Shown here: piece after piece, positions 1 through 9,450 of the stretch
How the letters are laid out: every line of letters begins with the position of its first letter
Position numbering within the stretch: the stretch's first letter is position 1
From: Planctomycetaceae bacterium
GTDB taxonomy: Bacteria; Planctomycetota; Planctomycetia; Pirellulales; Pirellulaceae
DNA length: 64,000 nucleotides
Assembly (NCBI GenBank): GCA_027487485.1
Contig: JAIYDN010000022.1
Span: forward strand, 1-64,000
Direction of reading: 5' to 3'
Position numbers and translations under genes: made by a program
Notes under the pieces: generated by a model
Databases searched by the model: none
What the model was told of the DNA's origin: nothing
The model's input: only the letters and a program-made list of their open reading frames with translations

Positions 1-29
1 TCTGGTTTCTATTGTCGGGATGGAAATCT
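1..29. repeat. 29-bp direct repeat, copy 1
   Basis: The first 29 bases of the window recur at 190-218 with three transition differences and no gaps (core GTCGGGATGGAAA). The copies are 160 bases apart and flank the hairpin at 46-92. The left copy touches the window edge, so its true length is unknown. No coding function is seen for the 1-270 stretch. Confidence 0.6.
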
Positions 30-45
30 ACCTGGCAGTTCCAAG

Positions 46-92
46 CAGTTGAGGACAACTGCTCTACAATGTCGAACAGTTGTCCTCAACTG
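46..92. repeat. Perfect 16-bp inverted repeat (hairpin)
   Basis: CAGTTGAGGACAACTG at 46-61 is followed after 15 bases by its exact reverse complement at 77-92. Each arm is itself partly palindromic (CAGTTG and CAACTG). No T tract follows, so it does not look like a classical intrinsic terminator. It could be a protein-binding site or a small mobile hairpin. Confidence 0.7.
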
Positions 93-189
93 TTCATGAA
101 GCTTGCAACAATCCCCCATCTCAAACTCACCCTTGTCAGCACTCCACGTTCGATTCCAAAATCAAAAAAGCGCATTGGATACGTTGCAT

Positions 190-218
190 TCTGGTTTTTA
201 TCGTCGGGATGGAAACCT
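190..218. repeat. 29-bp direct repeat, copy 2
   Basis: Second copy of the sequence at 1-29, differing at three positions. It ends about 130 bases before the preferred start of the repeat-protein gene. Confidence 0.6.
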
Positions 219-345
219 CGATTTATGGAATAGCATTTGCTTCCAATGAAAATGAGTCTCGCAACTGAACGTGTCACGCCACCGAGTCAGAATGTTCCAA
301 TGGCTTGACTGGATCTATTCACGCACAAACCCTAGGATTTCCAGA

Positions 346-852
346 ATGCTCACCCGCACTATCGTCGTCGTTTGCTTGCTTAGCTGGATCGCGCATTATG
401 ACATCGGTCGTGCTCAATTGGATGACGACCGAAGCAAGCCATCTTTTCCCAACATCTACCTGCATTCGGTGCTCAATGGTCAGAAAGGTGACAAAACGAC
501 TTTTCGCGATTCGTCAGGACGGACGCAAGGATCGACAACACAATCTAGTAATCGAATCTCCATCCACGACAGTTCAGGCCGAACCATTGGCACTGCAGTA
601 GTTTCTGGCAACAAGACGACATTTCGCGACGCAAGTGGCAGAACAATCCAAACCGCGACCACGAGTGGTGACCGTACAACATTCCGCTCGTCGAACGGAA
701 GCAGCTTGGGCACGGCAAGCCAGTCTCGCAATCGCACTACCTTTCGAGACGCAAGCGGGCGTTCCACTGGATCAGCTTCCAGCAGTGGAAATCGATCTAC
801 CTTTCGTAATAGCTCGGGGCGCTCGTCGGGATCTGCAAGCAGAAACCGATGA
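346..852 (+). CDS. Secreted protein made of 20-residue tandem repeats
   Basis: I do not recognise a named family. From the ATG at 346 the protein opens with a hydrophobic segment that ends near GRAQ and reads as a cleavable signal peptide; an AGGA about 8 bases upstream supports this start. Longer in-frame starts exist at 271 (GTG) and 292 (ATG). After a short linker come six repeats of 20 residues (the last is 18), with consensus TTFRDSSGRTxGTAxxSGNR. The period and the Ser/Thr/Gly/Asn-rich unit suggest a small beta-solenoid or wrapped-strand surface repeat; that fold is inferred. The reading frame +1 to it stays open to 943 but looks like a shadow. Confidence 0.7.
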   Translation: MLTRTIVVVCLLSWIAHYDIGRAQLDDDRSKPSFPNIYLHSVLNGQKGDKTTFRDSSGRTQGSTTQSSNRISIHDSSGRTIGTAVVSGNKTTFRDASGRTIQTATTSGDRTTFRSSNGSSLGTASQSRNRTTFRDASGRSTGSASSSGNRSTFRNSSGRSSGSASRNR

Positions 853-1041
853 TGACGCGAAACCAACCACGGATTCAAAAGTAAGAATCGCTGAAGTGAT
901 GGCGTTGATCGACCAAGCGAAGCTTGAATCCACCAGTGATTAACCGCCCGTCCATGCTGATCGACTCAGTGACTCGCAAGGGAATACGCATCTTTTTCCC
1001 CAACCGTGCAAAGGTTCCGAAAATACGTTTTGCTTTCCGCT

Positions 1042-3507
1042 TTACTCTTGTCGTGTAACCGTCGCAAGTCCTATATCAATGTATTGGCCGCCGCCCGTTT
1101 GATGGCAGTGGACTGATATCCGATTCTTGCCCGATTTCAGCAACGATCGTGCTGTTGGCGAAAGTGGATGCAGATCGTATTGAACGCTATATCCAGAAAA
1201 TTTCGCAGCAAGCTGGCCATTGATAAAAATCTCCGTGTCTTCATCGTGATGCACCAGCCAATGCAAATCCGCAAAATGATCCAAACTTGGCAGTTCGATG
1301 TCGCGAACCATCCAAATGTCAGACGATGTCCAAGCTGTACCAATAACCGAATTTGGCGTACCCTCACTGCCAAAGCCCGACTTACCGGTAGACCATGTGC
1401 CTGCATCGAAATCGGCAGCGAACCAGTCGCTTGGCACCGTCGCAGTGGAGTAACTCCAGGAAGTGGGTTCCGATTCGGCGGTTTTGATCAGTTCGGTCAC
1501 GATGGGTGCCTTCGGCAGCGGCGCCCATTTCGAGGCCTGTGTTGTATCACGTGAAGCCCATTTGCCCCAAACTTGCTTGTCATAGAGCATTTTCAAAAAC
1601 ACCCCACCTACAACGGGACGAGCCGTGAAGCCAACCTTATTAGCATTTTTGGTCTCATACCAGTCTGTCAATGGCGAACGATCAGATGTCTCGTTGATGA
1701 ATCGGATCACTGGTTTCAAGAGAGCGGCGAAATCGTCCTCGTCCTGTGTCAATGTGGCTGTCCATAGAATCCAATCGAGCTTGGTGTAGGTCGCGCGATT
1801 GTCTAGCGCCAGTCCATACGTTCCTTGAAGTTTGCGATAGTACGCTAGCTCTTTTTTCACGACGGAATCCGGGAAAATGTTCAACCCAAGAATACGATCC
1901 CAGACAAGATTGTATTTTTGGCTCCAAGTGTCTTTGGCATCAAACGCCAAACGATAATGATCTCCATCATCGGCAGCATCCATCCATCGTTTTGCGAAAG
2001 TCCTTGCAAGCTCCAGCGACTCAATGGCCTTGGCGCTCTCGCCTCGCATCTCGCAAAGTCGACCATAGGCACCAATCGCACATATCGCTTTTGCACTGAG
2101 GTTGACGTTGTGCGCCAAATGGCCCGAAAAGTCATCGGTACAAAGCTGGTTCTCGGGATCAAAGCCTTTGCTCTTAAGATACTCTGCCCACTGCTCAATT
2201 TGTTTCCAATACAAATTCGCGAATTCTGGATTTCCTTCCATTTGAGCGACTGCCCCAAAGAGCAACAGCAAATTGCCACACTCTTCGACCGGCATTTGGT
2301 TATCCGCCGATCGCTCGCCACCACCATAGACTTGCCCATTTGCCAGGGGATACTGACCTAAATCGTGCGGTGCAAAGGGAAACTTCCAACGATCGCTGGC
2401 GGCGTAGTTCATGAAGGGGACCATAAACGATTTTGCGAGCGACGGTCCGAAAAGCAAGAACTGAGGTGCCATGGGATAGAAAACATCTGACGTCGCAACA
2501 CAACCGTTGGAATGGTTTTCTTTCGAGAATTGCAGTGGTTGCCCATTCTTGTCTACGGCAAATTTTCCGGCAGCAAAGCATTGACGATAACAAAGCGCAC
2601 CCAGGTTTGCGTAGTCATTCCCACCCGCCTTTCGCATGTCGTTCATTAGCTCTTCGTCAAATGCTTTACATCGCGATTCAAGCTCGTTGTAGCGCAATGC
2701 TGCAGCTTGCAACAGATCGCTGGCTTCCCAACCGTTTCGGCGCCAATAGGGACGCAGGTTTTGTTTCATGTATTGAATCGAATAGAGATCGTCGTAGGCA
2801 AGCATCAGCCATCGCGTTGCTCCAGATTCCAACACCGTCCCCAAATCCAACCGTAACTGTTGCCCTTTCCAAGCCGGCAACTGTTCGTTCGTGGCAGCAA
2901 CATACAAGTATCCCCAATCGATTCGCAAATCATCTCCGCTACGATTTAAGACTGCTTGCGATTTCGACCCAACCGAAACGGCGGAAAGTCCTTGGATCTC
3001 GGGAATAGAACGAATTGTTTCTTGGTTCTGCTCATTCACACAAATCTCGTCACCAGCCTCGAACGTCAGCGAAACCTTATGTGATTTTCTATCGGTGCTT
3101 CGTGCGTAATAGCTCACGTAAGTTACTGGCCATGAAAGCAATTCGATGCTTTCAGGCAGTGCTGGCGTTATGAAAGTGAGCGTCAATGCAATTCCATCGG
3201 ACGCGAACTCGTAGACCGTTCGAGTCGGATAAACCGTCACGCTCTTTTGCTCCATGGCAGGTTGATTCGATGGCTCCTTGCCGATCAAGCGAAATGATTT
3301 TCCATCGATCATGATGGAACTCATTAAGCGATGCGGCTTGCCTGTCCAGTGGGTTGTGTCCGCCTCATTCAATCGATCTGCAGGAGACCAGATACTGAAG
3401 TACGGGTCGCAGGTTACCAAAGGTACCGACGGAGCTCGTAATGGAGATTGGCTGTTGGCTCGAGGAGCAAGAAAGATGACGGCTAGAAGTAAAATCAAGT
3501 ATCTCAT
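1042..3507 (-). CDS. Secreted glutaminase-family protein (DUF4965 type) with C-terminal beta-sandwich
   Basis: An 821-residue exported protein: signal peptide in residues 1-19, then the arrangement of the fungal GtaA/bacterial DUF4965 glutaminase family. The N-terminal part starts with LVTCDPYFSIWS, followed by a beta-rich domain and a helical catalytic-type domain carrying MPVEECGNL and a CTDDFSGHLAHN stretch. The last ~130 residues resemble the galactose-binding-like module of glycosidases (DEDTEIFINGQ). The family is annotated as glutaminase, but substrate assignment for bacterial members is weak, so treat activity as tentative. It is divergent from a PAS-AraC regulator, which is a plausible local controller. 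Confidence 0.85.
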   Translation of the reverse strand: MRYLILLLAVIFLAPRANSQSPLRAPSVPLVTCDPYFSIWSPADRLNEADTTHWTGKPHRLMSSIMIDGKSFRLIGKEPSNQPAMEQKSVTVYPTRTVYEFASDGIALTLTFITPALPESIELLSWPVTYVSYYARSTDRKSHKVSLTFEAGDEICVNEQNQETIRSIPEIQGLSAVSVGSKSQAVLNRSGDDLRIDWGYLYVAATNEQLPAWKGQQLRLDLGTVLESGATRWLMLAYDDLYSIQYMKQNLRPYWRRNGWEASDLLQAAALRYNELESRCKAFDEELMNDMRKAGGNDYANLGALCYRQCFAAGKFAVDKNGQPLQFSKENHSNGCVATSDVFYPMAPQFLLFGPSLAKSFMVPFMNYAASDRWKFPFAPHDLGQYPLANGQVYGGGERSADNQMPVEECGNLLLLFGAVAQMEGNPEFANLYWKQIEQWAEYLKSKGFDPENQLCTDDFSGHLAHNVNLSAKAICAIGAYGRLCEMRGESAKAIESLELARTFAKRWMDAADDGDHYRLAFDAKDTWSQKYNLVWDRILGLNIFPDSVVKKELAYYRKLQGTYGLALDNRATYTKLDWILWTATLTQDEDDFAALLKPVIRFINETSDRSPLTDWYETKNANKVGFTARPVVGGVFLKMLYDKQVWGKWASRDTTQASKWAPLPKAPIVTELIKTAESEPTSWSYSTATVPSDWFAADFDAGTWSTGKSGFGSEGTPNSVIGTAWTSSDIWMVRDIELPSLDHFADLHWLVHHDEDTEIFINGQLAAKFSGYSVQYDLHPLSPTARSLLKSGKNRISVHCHQTGGGQYIDIGLATVTRQE

Positions 3508-3653
3508 GGGTTGACCTTCAAGTTTCGTTAATTGCTCTATGGCGGCACGTAAAAGATGCAGACATCCACGACTGCAGCATGTGGATTCAAATTATGCCTA
3601 GATGCTACCCTGATGGCTTGTGGCATCTCGCCAAAAAATGTTAGAATCTTGCC

Positions 3654-4406
3654 ATGAATGCTACTGATATCCAATCGCAATTTTTCAAGAAACTAGCTGA
3701 TCCCGCAGGGATTCGAGCTATTTTTGAGTATTTGACGAATGTTGCTTTTTTTGTAAAAGATCGCCAGGGCAAAATCATAACTGTCAGCTCCTCTGTGTTG
3801 AATCGACTTGGAATGACTCGTGAAACGGAATTCGTCGGCAAGACGGACGCAGAAGTTTACTCTACGGAAATGGCAGAGGCTTTTCGAAAGGATGACGAGA
3901 AGGTGTTCCTAACTGGCAAACCCCTGGTGAATCGACTCGAAGTTTGGCTCGATGAGAAAGGTCAACCGGATTGGTGTGTCACTACCAAGGTGCCATTGTT
4001 CGGCGTCGACGGCAGCGTTGTCGGCTTGATGGGAGTTTCTCGTCGTGACTTGAATCTGTCGGTTCTCGAACCTGAGGACACCCCGACAAAGGCTATTGCC
4101 TTTTTGCGTCAAAACATCGATCGAAATGTCTCGACCGAAGAACTGGCGGAGGCAATTGGTGTCTCTCCACGAACACTGAATCGAAAAATACAGCAAGCTT
4201 TTGGAACGTCCCCTTACGAACTGATACTCCGAATTCGCATTCAAGCGGCTGCAGAATCGCTTTTGAAATGTGCAGACAGTATAAGCAGCGTCGCGATCTC
4301 TCATGGCTTCTGCGATCAAAGTCATTTTACTCAGCACTTTCGCAATCGAATGGGCATGACGCCTCGCAAATTTCGCGCTATGCATCAAATGGTCAAAGAG
4401 AAGTAA
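3654..4406 (+). CDS. PAS-domain AraC-family transcriptional regulator
   Basis: 250 residues in two parts. Residues ~15-135 form a PAS sensor fold (VAFFVKDRQGKIITVSSSVLNR; later a GVDGSVVGLMGVSRRD strand pair). Residues ~145-245 form an AraC/XylS double helix-turn-helix (STEELAEAIGVSPRTLNRKIQ, then SISSVAISHGFCDQSHFTQHFR and GMTPRKFR). The PAS part probably binds a small ligand and the AraC part binds DNA. It is divergent from the glutaminase-family gene across a 146-base gap. Confidence 0.9.
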   Translation: MNATDIQSQFFKKLADPAGIRAIFEYLTNVAFFVKDRQGKIITVSSSVLNRLGMTRETEFVGKTDAEVYSTEMAEAFRKDDEKVFLTGKPLVNRLEVWLDEKGQPDWCVTTKVPLFGVDGSVVGLMGVSRRDLNLSVLEPEDTPTKAIAFLRQNIDRNVSTEELAEAIGVSPRTLNRKIQQAFGTSPYELILRIRIQAAAESLLKCADSISSVAISHGFCDQSHFTQHFRNRMGMTPRKFRAMHQMVKEK

Positions 4407-4448
4407 GCGATTGCAACGCGTCTATTCCGGGATATTGAAGGAGAATCG

Positions 4449-4856
4449 ATGAAACGCCGAATCGTTTATTTGCTGTTGGCCATCGTTACGATGCTTATCG
4501 GATTAGCGTCGCGTCGATACCGACAAAATCTTCCCGTGTTCATCGGTGAATACAGCGGCGATGTTTTGTGGGCATTGATGTTGTTTTTGATCGTAAGTTT
4601 CCTCTTGGCTGGCCGCCCTCTGGTTCAACGATGCATCATCTCGTTGGTCCTTGCGTTGGCGGTCGAACTGAGCCAACTGTACCACGCACCCTGGATCGAT
4701 GGCATCCGAAGCACGACATTGGGTGGACTGGTTCTCGGTTTTGGGTTCCTGTGGAGCGATCTTGTTTGTTATTTTGTTGGCATCGCTTCGGGCGCATTCA
4801 TGGAGCGAACCGTGCAGCGACAACGTGAAAAGCAAGAAATCAAATCAACTAGCTAA
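4449..4856 (+). CDS. DUF2809 family inner-membrane protein
   Basis: 135 residues with about four hydrophobic helices. The pattern LASRRYRQNLPVFIGEYSGDVLWA followed by ELSQLYHAPWIDGIRSTTLG is typical of DUF2809, a small membrane family of unknown role. A GAAGGAG Shine-Dalgarno sits just before the ATG. It lies 42 bases after the AraC-type gene on the same strand. It overlaps the convergent M28 peptidase gene by 12 bases at the 3' end. Confidence 0.85.
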   Translation: MKRRIVYLLLAIVTMLIGLASRRYRQNLPVFIGEYSGDVLWALMLFLIVSFLLAGRPLVQRCIISLVLALAVELSQLYHAPWIDGIRSTTLGGLVLGFGFLWSDLVCYFVGIASGAFMERTVQRQREKQEIKSTS

Positions 4857-5753
4857 GAATCGCACCGCGGATGCGACGCCAAGGGTGACCTCCGTCATCC
4901 GCTGGTAGTCCAACGTATCTGGCGTGTCGGTCGAGCGATGGTAATTGGGGTTTCTTAGAAAACTGGTATCGGTAAGCATCAAGGCCGGATAACCTTGATC
5001 CCAAAAGGAGCTGTTGTCGCTAAGCCGAATCTCCCTGATCTTCTCGGGGAGGCAGATAGAAAAGAGTGGCATCGATCGAGCGCCACGTTTGAAGCCGCGA
5101 CGAAAGTTCCAACACAATCTCCATGATGGCATATTTCCAACCGCTGCTAAGAAATCACCTCGGTGTGGAAAAAATCGACGCATCCATTTTGGAATGAGCG
5201 GTGGCACTTTTTGCGAATTATCCTCCGTGCTGTAGTATCCAACCATCTCCAAACAAAGCATCCCTCGTATCTTATCGCCTCGCATGCGGGCTTGGCGAGC
5301 GTGGTGTTGGCTACCCATCGCATCGACATTGAAATAAGGCGGCTCTTCACAGGCAAATGCGACGTAACGAATCGTTCGCTTGCATGGGTGTTCGCGCAGT
5401 AGTCGACTTACTTCGAGCAAAACAGCCACCGCGGATGCGTTATCGTCAGCGCCCGGAGTTGAATAAACCGTATCGTAATGGGCACCCAGCAGAATGATTT
5501 CATCGGCTCGCTTGCTGCCGTATTGCTCGACGATCAAATTGGTTGCTTGATCGCCAATTGCATCGTAGCACTCGTGTGAACTATGGTAGCCCATATCGCC
5601 CCACTGGCCCTCGATATAACCCATCGTGGCTTGAATGGTCTTGGGTTTCTGAAGATAACGTGGCCCGATCAAACCTGCCAATCGATCGACATGAAGCCGA
5701 AGATTAGATTCGATTCGGCTTTTATCAGGTCTCATGAAAATTATGTCGAACAC
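4845..5753 (-). CDS. M28-family metallopeptidase (Zn aminopeptidase-like)
   Basis: 302 residues with the M28 core. Zinc-site motifs are visible: AHYDT (His92), GADDNASA (Asp near 104), ACEEPPY (catalytic and ligand Glu near 136-137) and a late YHRSTDTPDTLDY with the final His. No clear signal peptide is present, so a cytoplasmic location is likely. A second Met at residue 7 (5735) is an equally possible start. Members hydrolyse N-terminal residues from peptides or deacylate small substrates; the exact substrate cannot be read. The 3' end overlaps the convergent DUF2809 gene. Confidence 0.85.
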   Translation of the reverse strand: MFDIIFMRPDKSRIESNLRLHVDRLAGLIGPRYLQKPKTIQATMGYIEGQWGDMGYHSSHECYDAIGDQATNLIVEQYGSKRADEIILLGAHYDTVYSTPGADDNASAVAVLLEVSRLLREHPCKRTIRYVAFACEEPPYFNVDAMGSQHHARQARMRGDKIRGMLCLEMVGYYSTEDNSQKVPPLIPKWMRRFFPHRGDFLAAVGNMPSWRLCWNFRRGFKRGARSMPLFSICLPEKIREIRLSDNSSFWDQGYPALMLTDTSFLRNPNYHRSTDTPDTLDYQRMTEVTLGVASAVRFLAS

Positions 5754-5840
5754 TTCGAGGAAACTACACGTTAAGCATAACGTCCAGCAATAAAAACTGC
5801 CAAGAACGAATCTTAGGGTTCAGCAAGTAGACCAAAACAA

Positions 5841-5968
5841 GTAGGCCGTAACAAGCGCTAGCGCAGTTACGGCAAGCCCCGCCCGCCCCCAATTGCCCCA
5901 CCGTACGAGTCAAATACACCTAGCACTTCATGCCGTAACTGCGTCCAAAGCGACTTGTTACGGCCTAC
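5841..5968. repeat. Nested inverted repeat (REP/cruciform-like)
   Basis: The outer arms GTAGGCCGTAACAAG (5841-5855) and CTTGTTACGGCCTAC (5954-5968) are exact reverse complements. The inner arms GCAGTTACGGCA (5863-5874) and TGCCGTAACTGC (5931-5942) also match. Each half can fold alone through GCCGTAAC/GTTACGGC. This fills most of the 5754-6124 gap, which otherwise shows no gene. Confidence 0.75.
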
Positions 5969-6124
5969 GATTGCCGACTGTTGTCGGGCTTGCCATGCAT
6001 CTTCGTGATGATCATGGTCAACGCACCGTTAGAATCGGCAAATTCGTTAAAGTCTTCCACGCCCTCAAGTCGAAAACATCAAGTAAAAAATAGTGCCGAC
6101 CGTATTGTTAGGGGTTCTGTTCTT

Positions 6125-7489
6125 GTGCGAAACGAATTTCATCTCTTTGGAACGGTCGCGACTTGGCTGATGCTGATCACTGGCGTCGGATTGGCTCAAT
6201 CGGCCGACGTGACTTCAAACGACCCTTCGCCAAGTAATCTTTCGGTACCCCTCGAACAAAATCCGGAGCCTCTCGGGCAAGGGATTCCCATCGAAGCACC
6301 AATCGAATATCTACCGTCCAAGCCAGCAGCACCAAGCGAAACTGGCATTACCGTTTCCATGCTGGATGGCAAAAGCCAATTGAAAATCTTTGGCTCGCTA
6401 TCGGCTTTGACCGTCTTTAGCACGGACCGACCGTTTGCACCGGGCCTTCCTCTTTTCTTGCTCCCCTCCTCACCGTTCGGACTGAACACCAATACGTTCG
6501 ATATTCATGCAAGGCAATCGAACATCGGAGCAACCTTTATTGCTCCACAAATCGATGGATTTACACCTTCCGCAACATTCCTTTCTTTTATTGCGAACGA
6601 CACTCTTACCGGAGACAGTTACGGATTGTTACCGTTCAACGCTTTTGGTGAACTAAAAAGCGAAGATTGGCGTTTCGCTGCAGGATTGCAAAGCGATGTA
6701 TTCAATCCAAGGAAACCTTCTGTCGTTTCGCTTGCTGCCATGTTCACCACGGGGAATACAGGATCGTTTCGAACCCAGGCTCGGGTTGAACGTCTCGTCA
6801 AACCATCGGAATCAAGTGAGTATGGCTTGCAACTGGCCATTAGCGATCCGATTCAATCGGTGTTTGGAAGCCGCGATCTGCGAATCCAAGAAGACAACGG
6901 CTGGCCAAACATCGAGGGACGCGTGAACATGGGACTCGGAGAAACGGAGATATTGACGGGAGGACGCAAAGCCCGAGCTTTCGAATTGGGATCCTCCGCG
7001 TTCGTTGGCCAAATTCGTACAACGCGAAGTATCCTTGCCCCGCAAGATCCTCAGAACCCGGTGCGATCGGTCGTCGATTGTTGGGGGTTCGGAATCGACA
7101 CCGCCATCAATTTAACCTCATCGATCGGCGTGCAGGGTGAACTTTTTGCCGGGGCGGGACTGGGAGAATACAACGGCGGCATTGGCCAAACATTTGACTC
7201 CGTGACGCAGCAAGCGATCCGTAGCAGCGGTGGTTGGGGCGAAGTTTTCGTGTACCTGACTCCTAAGCTTCATGTGCATACAGGCTACGGTATCGACTCG
7301 CCTCTCCAGCGTACCGACGACACCTTCGCACTCACCGGGAACCAAACCTTCTTTACCAACGTGGTTTGGAACTGGTCCAAGAACATCCAAATCAGCAACC
7401 AGATCGACTACCGCAAAACGAACTATCGAAACCCGCTGCTCGATGCAACCGGCTGCATCTTCTACTCGGAGTTTCAATGGCGGTTCTAA
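6125..7489 (+). CDS. DcaP-like outer-membrane porin
   Basis: From a GTG at 6125 (AGGGG about 10 bases upstream) the protein begins with a signal peptide ending near GLAQSA. The open frame extends back to 5981, but that part lacks signal-peptide character. The body shows alternating beta-strand patterns. The segment SFIANDTLTGDSYGLLPFNAF, with a following FAAGLQSDVFNPRKPS, resembles DcaP-type trimeric porins of outer membranes. The last residue is Phe after an aromatic QWRF, a usual outer-membrane beta-barrel assembly signal. The role is probably diffusion of small solutes; the substrate is unknown. Confidence 0.75.
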   Translation: MRNEFHLFGTVATWLMLITGVGLAQSADVTSNDPSPSNLSVPLEQNPEPLGQGIPIEAPIEYLPSKPAAPSETGITVSMLDGKSQLKIFGSLSALTVFSTDRPFAPGLPLFLLPSSPFGLNTNTFDIHARQSNIGATFIAPQIDGFTPSATFLSFIANDTLTGDSYGLLPFNAFGELKSEDWRFAAGLQSDVFNPRKPSVVSLAAMFTTGNTGSFRTQARVERLVKPSESSEYGLQLAISDPIQSVFGSRDLRIQEDNGWPNIEGRVNMGLGETEILTGGRKARAFELGSSAFVGQIRTTRSILAPQDPQNPVRSVVDCWGFGIDTAINLTSSIGVQGELFAGAGLGEYNGGIGQTFDSVTQQAIRSSGGWGEVFVYLTPKLHVHTGYGIDSPLQRTDDTFALTGNQTFFTNVVWNWSKNIQISNQIDYRKTNYRNPLLDATGCIFYSEFQWRF

Positions 7490-7492
7490 GCT

Positions 7493-9190
7493 CTACGGAG
7501 CGGTATAGATCGTCTTGCCTTCTTTGATGGTCTGGAGCACTTTTAAGTTCGTAAGCTCCTCGACGGGGATGCTGTGTGGGTTTTTATCGAGCACCACGAA
7601 ATCAGCCAACTTGCCGACTTCGATCGAACCGCGATTGGCTTCTTCGTAATGCTGATAAGCAGCCCAAAGCGTGATGGACTTGAGAGCAGCGTCCACAGGA
7701 ATGCACTGGTCAGCCCCCAAAATATCCCCGCTGCGAGTGCGACGCGTTACAACCGAGGAAAGAATGCGAATCGCACTGGGCATCGCCACCGGTGCATCAT
7801 GGTGTTGCGAGAAGATCATGCCGCGTCGCATCGCAGATCGAGCTGGGCTAATGCGCTCAGCTCGACTTGCTCCAAGCACCGAATCGCGATGCCAATCGCC
7901 CCAGTAGAAACAATGCATCCCAAACATCGATGGGATGATTCCGTATTCCTTCATCACGTCCAATTGATCCTCCCGAACCGTTTGGCAGTGGATCATCACA
8001 TCGCGGCGATCTTTGCCCGGTCCAAACTTTTCCCGTGCATCCTTGACGGCCCCCAGCATGATGTCGCCAGCAGCATCGCCATTGCAGTGAGCAATGAATT
8101 GCCAGCCTTTCTCAAAACAAAGGGCGACCTTTCGATTCGCATCCTCGTCCAGCATGGCGGAATAGCCGCGGAAGTTCGCAGGCAAGCCGTGCGGAGCGAC
8201 AAAGTAAGGCTGGCTCAAAAAGGCGGTCTTACCTTGAGGCGATCCGTCAAGACTGATCTTGACTCCCGCGATTCGGTAGCCATTGATGGTGGCCTTGCTG
8301 TACCACTTGCCGTCCAAGCCAAAGGGTGTCTCATTCGCGGAAATATCTGGGTAGCTAAGAACATCGATCAACATCTCGTTGCGGTCTGCGAGTCGCATCC
8401 AGCATTGATCGACTAGAGGCATCGATCGCCCCTCTTGAGCGGTAGTATAGCCATTGGCTGCATAGAGCTTCATACCGGCTTTGGCTAAGCCGTCGAACTC
8501 TGCCTGACCCATCTTTGGCATGACCTTCATCAAGCTGGTATAGTGAATCGTTTCTTCAAGGACTCCATCGGGGGTCTTGCCATCCTTTTCGCGTCGTATC
8601 ACGCCACCGACCGGGTTCTTGGTCTCGGCCGTAATGCCCGCAATCTCCATCGCTTTGGTATTGCCAGCCCCAAGATGGCTAGACTGATGGATGATGTACA
8701 CAGGAATGTCTTTTGAAACTTCATCCAGCTCGTGACGATTTGGGTGCCGTTGCTCCTTCAATTGCGCATCGTCGTATCCAAACCCAAGAATGATTCCATA
8801 CTTCTTCGCAGTATCCGTTTGCGCGAACTTCTTGAGTTCTGCGATCAGGCTTGGGATATCGGTGATCGTATGATCTGGGGGAGCAAGCAAATTGGCCGAC
8901 GCCGCTTGAAGTCCTGTGCCGAAGCAATGCCCGTGACCGTCGACAAAACCTGGTAACAATGCGTGTCCAGTAAGTTCAACAATCTCCGTCGTTTTACCCT
9001 GGACTTTCGCCACCTCATCGTTCGTACCAACCGCAAGAATCTTTCCGTCTTTGATTGCGACAGCTTCGGCGAAGGGCTTTGCATCGTTGACGGTAACCAC
9101 ATCGCCACCGCGATAGATTTTGTCAGCGACTTGCCCGCAAGCGTAAGGAGACGCAACGAGAATAAATGCAGTGAGAAGACAATATCGCAT
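7493..9190 (-). CDS. YtcJ-type amidohydrolase, exported
   Basis: The Met at 9190 is chosen because a signal peptide (MRYCLLTAFILVASPYACG) starts there; the frame runs back to 9286. The mature part is an amidohydrolase-superfamily TIM barrel of the YtcJ/NfdA group. It has the IYRGGDVVTV beta-strand start, the metal-binding GFVDGHGHCFG, later His motifs (QFIAHCNGDAA, VMIHCQTV) and HHDAP with the catalytic-type Asp. It ends with the family's TLWAAYQHYEE and GKLADFVVLDKNP. It probably hydrolyses an amide or related C-N bond in the periplasm. It is convergent with the porin gene, 3 bases apart. Confidence 0.9.
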   Translation of the reverse strand: MRYCLLTAFILVASPYACGQVADKIYRGGDVVTVNDAKPFAEAVAIKDGKILAVGTNDEVAKVQGKTTEIVELTGHALLPGFVDGHGHCFGTGLQAASANLLAPPDHTITDIPSLIAELKKFAQTDTAKKYGIILGFGYDDAQLKEQRHPNRHELDEVSKDIPVYIIHQSSHLGAGNTKAMEIAGITAETKNPVGGVIRREKDGKTPDGVLEETIHYTSLMKVMPKMGQAEFDGLAKAGMKLYAANGYTTAQEGRSMPLVDQCWMRLADRNEMLIDVLSYPDISANETPFGLDGKWYSKATINGYRIAGVKISLDGSPQGKTAFLSQPYFVAPHGLPANFRGYSAMLDEDANRKVALCFEKGWQFIAHCNGDAAGDIMLGAVKDAREKFGPGKDRRDVMIHCQTVREDQLDVMKEYGIIPSMFGMHCFYWGDWHRDSVLGASRAERISPARSAMRRGMIFSQHHDAPVAMPSAIRILSSVVTRRTRSGDILGADQCIPVDAALKSITLWAAYQHYEEANRGSIEVGKLADFVVLDKNPHSIPVEELTNLKVLQTIKEGKTIYTAP

Positions 9191-9450
9191 GGTCAGTTTT
9201 AGAACCTCTTGGTGGTGTGTTAGATGTGCGGTTTTGACGAACAGCATTTTAACAATGCAACCTTCTTTTGCTACCTTACTGCGCACGCGGCCGAAGTTTT
9301 TTGCCCGCGATTTCTTCGTTGGACGGTAGCCTTGATTGCTTAGGCCTTACCCCGTTTTTCTGGTTTCTGCCTATAATCTCGTCCTGTCGTCAGTGACGGG
9401 ACAACAACGATCCTGCAAACACCCCTTTTTCGAAAGCAATAAGAGGCATC

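Noticed and set aside
1-218. CRISPR-like repeats (GGATGGAAAC ending)
   Set aside because: Only two copies, 160 bases apart, no second spacer and no cas gene.
635-943. 102-residue open frame overlapping the repeat protein
   Set aside because: Mostly a shadow of the repeated coding region; only its last 30 residues lie outside and they match nothing I know.
5981-6124. N-terminal extension of the porin frame
   Set aside because: Lacks a signal peptide and ribosome site; the GTG at 6125 gives both.
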